Positions 60,401 through 64,000 of a DNA stretch of 64,000 bases are shown piece after piece. The stretch is from contig NZ_FMZQ01000004.1 of assembly GCF_900102635.1 (NCBI RefSeq), positions 186,001 through 250,000 on the forward strand. Reading direction: 5' to 3'. This DNA comes from Ectopseudomonas chengduensis. Its GTDB lineage: Bacteria; Pseudomonadota; Gammaproteobacteria; Pseudomonadales; Pseudomonadaceae. Positions within the stretch are counted from its first letter, which is position 1. Every line of letters starts with the position of its first letter. The notes beneath the pieces are model-generated. The model had not been told where the DNA came from, did not search any database, and saw only the letters and a list, made by a program, of their open reading frames with translations. Made by a program: the position numbers and the translations under genes.

Positions 60401-61369
60401 GACATCAAGCGCGGCACCTTCGTCGTGCCGACCCTGATCGAGCTGGACAGCTTCGACGAGATGAAGCGCGAGATCTTCGGCCCGGTACTGCACGTGGTGC
60501 GCTACCAGCGCGCGGATCTGGGCAAGTTGCTGCAGCAGATCAACGACAGCGGCTACGGCCTGACCCTCGGCGTGCACACGCGCATCGACGAAACCATCGC
60601 CCAGGTGGTCGGCACCGCCAAGGTCGGCAACCTGTATGTGAACCGCAACATGGTCGGCGCCGTGGTCGGCGTGCAGCCGTTCGGTGGCGAAGGTCTGTCC
60701 GGTACCGGCCCGAAAGCCGGTGGCCCGCTGTACCTCTACCGTCTGCTGTCGACCCGCCCGCAGGAGGCCGTCGCCCAGTACCTGCAACAGGCCGAAGTGC
60801 AGGCCCTGCCGGTGCCGAGCGAGCTGGACAAGGTGCGCAGTGCCTTCGCCGACTGGGCAGGCAAGCAGGAGCCGGCCATCGCCGCACTGTTCGAGCAGTA
60901 CCGCACGCTGTCGCAGAGCTACAGCAGCCACGTGCTGACCGGCCCGACCGGCGAGCGCAACAGCTACACCCTGCTGCCGCGTGAGCATGTGCTCAACCTG
61001 GCCGACGAGCGCAACGACCTGCTGGCCCAGCTGGCCGCCACCCTGGCCGTGGGCAGCCAGGCGATCTGGCTGGAGAGCCAGCGCGCGCTATACGCCGAAC
61101 TGCCGAAAGAGGTGCAGAAGCACATCCAGCTGGTGGCCGACTGGAACAGCGTCGACGTGGAGCTGGACGCCATCCTGCACCACGGCGACTCCGACCAGCT
61201 GCGCGCGGTCAGCGAGCAGGCGGCCCAGCGCAAGGGCGCCATCGTCGGTGTACACGGCCTGAACAAGGGCGAGACCGACATCGCCCTGGAACGTCTGCTG
61301 GTGGAACACGCCCTGAGCGTCAACACCGCGGCGGCCGGCGGCAACGCCAGCCTGATGACCATCGGCTGA
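57434..61369 (+). CDS. putA: Trifunctional proline utilisation protein
   Basis: The 1311-residue PutA combines a ribbon-helix-helix DNA-binding domain (residues 1-45, TTTLGVKLDDATRERLKKAA), a proline dehydrogenase domain (about 150-570, with RLVKGAYWDSEI) and an aldehyde dehydrogenase domain (about 640-1110) with catalytic Cys915 in AGQRCSALR and Glu881 in AETGG. A C-terminal region completes the chain. It oxidises proline to glutamate with FAD and NAD, and without proline represses its own gene. The ATG follows AGGACACC. A proline permease gene (putP) is not within the window near it. Confidence 0.97.
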   Translation: MATTTLGVKLDDATRERLKKAAAQIDRTPHWMIKQAIFNYLEQVESGLTPAEHAGLAAAAGEEALESLTEQGLQVFLDFAESILPQSVLRAAITSAYRRPETEVVPMLLEQARLNKEQAEASQKLALGIAEKLRNQKNASGRQGLVQGLLQEFSLSSQEGVALMCLAEALLRIPDKATRDALIRDKIANGNWSQHLGQSPSMFVNAASWGLLITGKLVSTHTEAGMTSALNRLIGKSGEPVIRKGVDMAMRLMGEQFVTGETIAEALANAATLEAKGFRYSYDMLGEAALTEEDAKRYLASYEQAIHAIGKASHGRGIYEGPGISIKLSALHPRYSRAQYERVMDELYPTLLGLTQLAKQYDIGLNIDAEEADRLELSLDLLERLCFEPSLAGWNGIGFVIQAYQKRCPYVIDYVIDLAKRSRHRLMIRLVKGAYWDSEIKLAQVNGLEGYPVYTRKPYTDVSYLACARKLLAAPEAIYPQFATHNAHSLSAIYQLAGQNYYPGQYEFQCLHGMGEPLYEQVVGKIADGKLNRPCRIYAPVGSHETLLAYLVRRLLENGANTSFVNRIADHSISLKDLVLDPVLQVEQMAAQEGAIGLPHPRIALPRDLYGKERVNSAGLDLANEHRLGSLSSALLSSTNLSYVAEPMLGCDAPNPGEPEPVRNPADHRDLVGHVREASVKDVDSAILCALASGQIWQSTLSAERAAVLERAADLMEAELQQLMGLLVRESGKTFANAIAEVREAVDFLRYYAIQARSFGNDSHRPLGPVVCISPWNFPLAIFSGQVAAALAAGNTVLAKPAEQTPLIAAQAVRILLEAGVPAGAVQLLPGRGETVGARLVGDERVRGVMFTGSTEVAGILQRNIAGRLDAQGRTIPLIAETGGLNAMIVDSSALTEQVVMDVVASAFDSAGQRCSALRVLCVQDDVADRVLTMLKGAMAEYTLGNPERLNTDIGPVIDAEAKAGIDTHIAKLREKGRKVTQLARVNADDIKRGTFVVPTLIELDSFDEMKREIFGPVLHVVRYQRADLGKLLQQINDSGYGLTLGVHTRIDETIAQVVGTAKVGNLYVNRNMVGAVVGVQPFGGEGLSGTGPKAGGPLYLYRLLSTRPQEAVAQYLQQAEVQALPVPSELDKVRSAFADWAGKQEPAIAALFEQYRTLSQSYSSHVLTGPTGERNSYTLLPREHVLNLADERNDLLAQLAATLAVGSQAIWLESQRALYAELPKEVQKHIQLVADWNSVDVELDAILHHGDSDQLRAVSEQAAQRKGAIVGVHGLNKGETDIALERLLVEHALSVNTAAAGGNASLMTIG

Positions 61370-61384
61370 TCGCAGCCGGTAATG

Positions 61385-61415
61385 GCGTGGAAAGCTGGCT
61401 GAAAGCTTTCCGCGT
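61385..61415 (+). terminator. Hairpin downstream of putA
   Basis: GCGTGGAAAGCT and AGCTTTCCGCGT pair over 12 positions with two G-U pairs around a seven-base loop. There is no T-run. It lies 15 bases past the putA stop. Confidence 0.45.
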
Positions 61416-61716
61416 CATGCTGCACCCACACGGTGCAACTGCCAGCAGGGGCTACCCGCCCGGCGCCGTGTTCTCTCCTTCTGACCTTCGGGTCTGCGCC
61501 AGCCTATCCGGCCGGTGCGTCGAGCGGGGCCAACCGCCCCGCCCATTTCATCCCCCCGCCTTCATCCCATCTCAACTCGCCATCATTGCGTAACAGAAAG
61601 TACGGACTATCGTGATTGGACTGGCGCCTCAGCGTACCAGCCAGAGCAGCAGTCCTGACTCGTTCAGGTGCTCGACAACGCTTGCAACAAGGATGTGCGT
61701 TGACGAATCCTGACTT

Positions 61717-61730
61717 TTGATTCAAGTCAG
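61717..61730 (+). promoter_or_regulatory. ANR box of the arc operon
   Basis: TTGAT-TCAA-GTCAG is an ANR/FNR-type site, 63 bases before the arcD ATG. In P. aeruginosa arcDABC is switched on by ANR under low oxygen (established). The site shares its half-sites with the one at 43726-43739. The rest of 61416-61792 shows no gene. Confidence 0.75.
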
Positions 61731-61792
61731 GATGCTGTGCTCGCCAAACGCGCTCAATACCTATGTCCCCCTGTGACACGGAGGTAATTGAG

Positions 61793-63220
61793 ATGTCTGA
61801 TTCAACGCAAAAACTCCGCCTAGGTGCGCTGATCGCGCTGGTCGTCGGCTCCATGGTCGGCGGCGGTATCTTTTCGCTGCCGCAGAACATCGCCGCCAGC
61901 GCCAGCGCCGGTGCCACCCTGATCGGCTGGCTGATCACCGGCGTGGGCATGCTGACCCTGGCCTTCGTGTTCCAGACCCTGGCCAACCGCAAGCCCGAAC
62001 TCGACGGCGGCGTCTACGCCTACGCCAAGGCCGGTTTCGGCGACTACATGGGCTTCTCCTCGGCCTGGGGCTACTGGATCAGCGCCTGGATCGGCAACGT
62101 CAGCTACATGGTGCTGCTGTTTTCCACTCTGGGTTACTTCTTCCCGGTCTTCGGCGAAGGCAACACCCTGCCGGCGGTGATCGGCGCCTCGGTGCTGCTC
62201 TGGCTGCTGCACTTTCTGGTGCTACGCGGGATCAAGGAAGCGGCCTTTATCAACACCGTGACCACCATCGCCAAGATGCTGCCGCTGGCGCTGTTCATCG
62301 TCATCGCCGCCATCGCCTTCAAGATGGACGTGTTCACCGCGGACTTCTGGGGCCGTGGCAACAGCGAGCTGGGCAGCGTGATGGATCAGGTGCGCAACAT
62401 GATGCTGGTCACCGTCTGGGTGTTCATCGGCATCGAAGGCGCGAGCATCTTCTCCGCCCGTGCCGAGAAGCGCAGCGACGTCGGCAAGGCCACGGTGATC
62501 GGTTTCGTCGGCGTGCTTCTGCTGCTGGTGCTGGTCAACATCCTGTCTCAGGGCATCATGGCCCAGGCCGAACTGGCCGGGCTGAAGAACCCGTCCATGG
62601 CCGGCGTGCTGGAGCAGGTGGTCGGTCCCTGGGGCGCGCAGCTGATCGCCATCGGCCTGATCGTCTCGCTGGCCGGCGCGCTGCTGTCGTGGACGCTGCT
62701 GTGCGCCGAGATTCTCTTCGCCAGCGCCCGCGACCACACCATGCCCGAGTTCCTGCGCAAGGAGAACGCCAATCACGTTCCGGCCAATGCGCTGTGGCTG
62801 TCCAACGGACTGATCCAGCTGTTTCTGATCATCACCCTGTTCAACGCCTCCACCTACCTCAGTCTGCTGTACCTGGCCACCTCGATGATCCTGGTGCCCT
62901 ACTTCTGGTCCAGCGCCTACGCAGTACTGCTGGCGGTGCGCGGCGAGACCTACGAGAACGCCGCCGGCGAGCGCAACAAGGACCTGCTGATCGCAGGCAT
63001 CTCCACCCTGTACGCGGTGTGGCTGGTATACGCCGCCGGCGTGCAGTACCTGCTGCTGTCCGCGCTGCTCTATGCCCCTGGCGCGCTCCTTTTCGCCAAG
63101 GCCAAGCGCGAACTGGGACAGCCCATTTTCACCGGCGTCGAGAAGATCATTTTCGTCGCCGTGCTGATCGGTGCCGCCATCGCCGCCTACGGGCTGTATG
63201 ACGGCTTCCTGAGTCTGTAA
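61793..63220 (+). CDS. arcD: Arginine/ornithine antiporter
   Basis: The 475-residue APC-family transporter has about 12-13 membrane segments and the GSMVGGGIFSLPQNIA motif at the first helix. It exchanges external arginine for ornithine without energy cost. I chose ATG 61793 with GGAGGT upstream. The arcA gene follows 15 bases later, the usual arcDABC order of pseudomonads. Confidence 0.95.
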   Translation: MSDSTQKLRLGALIALVVGSMVGGGIFSLPQNIAASASAGATLIGWLITGVGMLTLAFVFQTLANRKPELDGGVYAYAKAGFGDYMGFSSAWGYWISAWIGNVSYMVLLFSTLGYFFPVFGEGNTLPAVIGASVLLWLLHFLVLRGIKEAAFINTVTTIAKMLPLALFIVIAAIAFKMDVFTADFWGRGNSELGSVMDQVRNMMLVTVWVFIGIEGASIFSARAEKRSDVGKATVIGFVGVLLLLVLVNILSQGIMAQAELAGLKNPSMAGVLEQVVGPWGAQLIAIGLIVSLAGALLSWTLLCAEILFASARDHTMPEFLRKENANHVPANALWLSNGLIQLFLIITLFNASTYLSLLYLATSMILVPYFWSSAYAVLLAVRGETYENAAGERNKDLLIAGISTLYAVWLVYAAGVQYLLLSALLYAPGALLFAKAKRELGQPIFTGVEKIIFVAVLIGAAIAAYGLYDGFLSL

Positions 63221-63235
63221 GAGAAGGAGTTCGAT

Positions 63236-64000
63236 ATGTCCAAGAAGCCCCTCGGCGTTCATTCCGAAGCCGGCAAACTGCACAAGGTGATGGTCTGTTC
63301 GCCAGGCCTCGCCCACCTGCGCCTGACCCCCGGTAACTGCGACGAACTGTTGTTCGACGATGTGATCTGGGTATCCCAGGCCAAGCGCGACCACTTCGAT
63401 TTCATGACCAAGATGCGCGAACGTGGCATCGAAGTGGTGGAGATGCACAACCTGCTGGAAGAGACCGTCAGCGACCCCAACGCGCTGAAGTGGATACTCG
63501 ACCGCAAGATCACCCCCAACAGTGTCGGCCTCGGCCTGCAGAATGAAGTGCGCGCCTTCATCGAAGGGCTGGAGCCACGCAAGATCGCCGAATTCCTGAT
63601 CGGCGGCGTATCCGGCGCAGACCTGGCCAAGCACACGGATTCCGAGGCAGCGAAGATGTTCAACGCCTACCTCGGCGAAGCCAGCTTCATCTTCCCGCCG
63701 CTGCCCAACACCCAGTTCACCCGTGACACCACCTGCTGGATCTACGGCGGCGTCACCTTGAACCCCATGTACTGGCCAGCACGCCGTCAGGAAACCCTGC
63801 TCGCCAGCGCCATCTACACCTTCCATCCGGACTTCGCCAATGAGCCCTTCGAGATCTGGTACGGCGATCCGGACCAGGACCACGGCTCGGCCACCCTGGA
63901 AGGCGGCGACGTGATGCCCATCGGCAACGGCACCGTGCTGATCGGCATGGGCGAACGCAGCTCGCACCAGGCCATCGGCCAGGTGGCGCGCGCACTGTTC
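63236..64000 (+). CDS. arcA: Arginine deiminase, 3' end outside the window
   Basis: The first 255 residues are visible, starting at ATG 63236 behind GAAGGAG. They match arginine deiminase: [25 protein letters not shown] (motif at residues 8-31, shown in part), the FTRDT motif with a catalytic Asp, and [17 protein letters not shown]. The C-terminal His and Cys of the active site lie beyond the window. The enzyme turns arginine into citrulline and ammonia for fermentative ATP formation. It is the second gene of the arc operon. Confidence 0.97.
   Translation, partial: MSKKPLGVHSEAGKLHKVMVCSPGLAHLRLTPGNCDELLFDDVIWVSQAKRDHFDFMTKMRERGIEVVEMHNLLEETVSDPNALKWILDRKITPNSVGLGLQNEVRAFIEGLEPRKIAEFLIGGVSGADLAKHTDSEAAKMFNAYLGEASFIFPPLPNTQFTRDTTCWIYGGVTLNPMYWPARRQETLLASAIYTFHPDFANEPFEIWYGDPDQDHGSATLEGGDVMPIGNGTVLIGMGERSSHQAIGQVARALF

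Noticed and set aside
57356..60988. Very long minus-strand open frame (about 1210 codons) opposite putA
   Set aside because: It is antisense to a clear PutA, has His/Gly/Val-rich shadow composition and no family resemblance; such long antisense frames are common in high-GC genomes.
1..64000. CRISPR arrays, rRNA and classical tRNA genes
   Set aside because: No regularly spaced repeats, no rRNA landmarks, and no T-arm/acceptor pair apart from that of tmRNA were seen on either strand.

Overview
The window looks like a stretch of chromosome from a Pseudomonas of the mendocina/oleovorans/alcaligenes type. The reasons are high GC, dense coding, an OprD-type porin, a DhcAB/AtoB/AtoE set in the order known from P. 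aeruginosa, olsBA beside a universal stress protein, an arc (arginine deiminase) operon starting arcD-arcA, a DUF2790 protein, and many short REP-like palindromes. The genus call is inference from gene content. No species is claimed.

Layout. 1-3.6 kb: the 3' part of an rtc RNA-repair operon (HEAT-repeat protein, unknown 192-residue protein, RlaP-type nucleotidyltransferase, RtcA). 3.6-6.8 kb: a small exported protein and a large hybrid sensor kinase. 6.95-7.35 kb: tmRNA (ssrA). 7.4-9.9 kb: a decayed mobile-element scar downstream of ssrA, with two integrase C-terminal remnants, two small membrane proteins, a NYN-domain nuclease and a hypothetical protein. 10-12.2 kb: an MFS exporter and a convergent LysR regulator. 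12.4-19.9 kb: an apparent catabolic operon (PrpF/4-oxalomesaconate-tautomerase-like enzyme, OprD porin, TctC-TctB-TctA transporter, D-2-hydroxyacid dehydrogenase) with a divergent LysR regulator. 20-22.8 kb: an OsmC-YcaO fusion and a MobA-like nucleotidyltransferase. 22.9-28.1 kb: a LysR regulator and a CoA-transferase/thiolase/short-chain fatty acid transporter cluster.

28.4-35.7 kb: a MalT-like LuxR regulator, a DUF1329/DUF1302 envelope pair and an exported alpha/beta hydrolase. 35.9-41 kb: a minus-strand series of a phospholipase D-type cardiolipin synthase, a YceI-like protein, a small membrane-anchored protein, a beta-lactamase-fold hydrolase, an ODP-type metallo-hydrolase and a short acyl-CoA dehydrogenase homologue. 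41.1-46.6 kb: olsB-olsA (ornithine lipids), then a universal stress protein and a P-type ATPase sharing a divergent promoter with an ANR-like box. 46.7-53.5 kb: AcpH, ArsR with an Old Yellow Enzyme, a coiled-coil membrane protein, a small protein behind a strong sigma-54 promoter match, an epimerase, and an ArgP/ACT/ArgO amino-acid export module. 53.7-57 kb: LysR regulators and small exported proteins. 57.4-64 kb: trifunctional PutA with GTTGCA operator-like sites, then arcD and the start of arcA behind an ANR box.

The most unusual non-coding signals are: (i) two copies of a structured intergenic repeat (28.26-28.37 and 53.59-53.71 kb) whose stems differ by four compensatory base-pair changes; (ii) a 98-bp inverted-repeat element whose left arm supplies a gene's stop codon; (iii) two integrase scars behind ssrA, one with a stop replacing the catalytic arginine; and (iv) well-placed ANR, sigma-54 and PutA-like sites. 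No CRISPR array, rRNA, classical tRNA or intact insertion sequence was seen.
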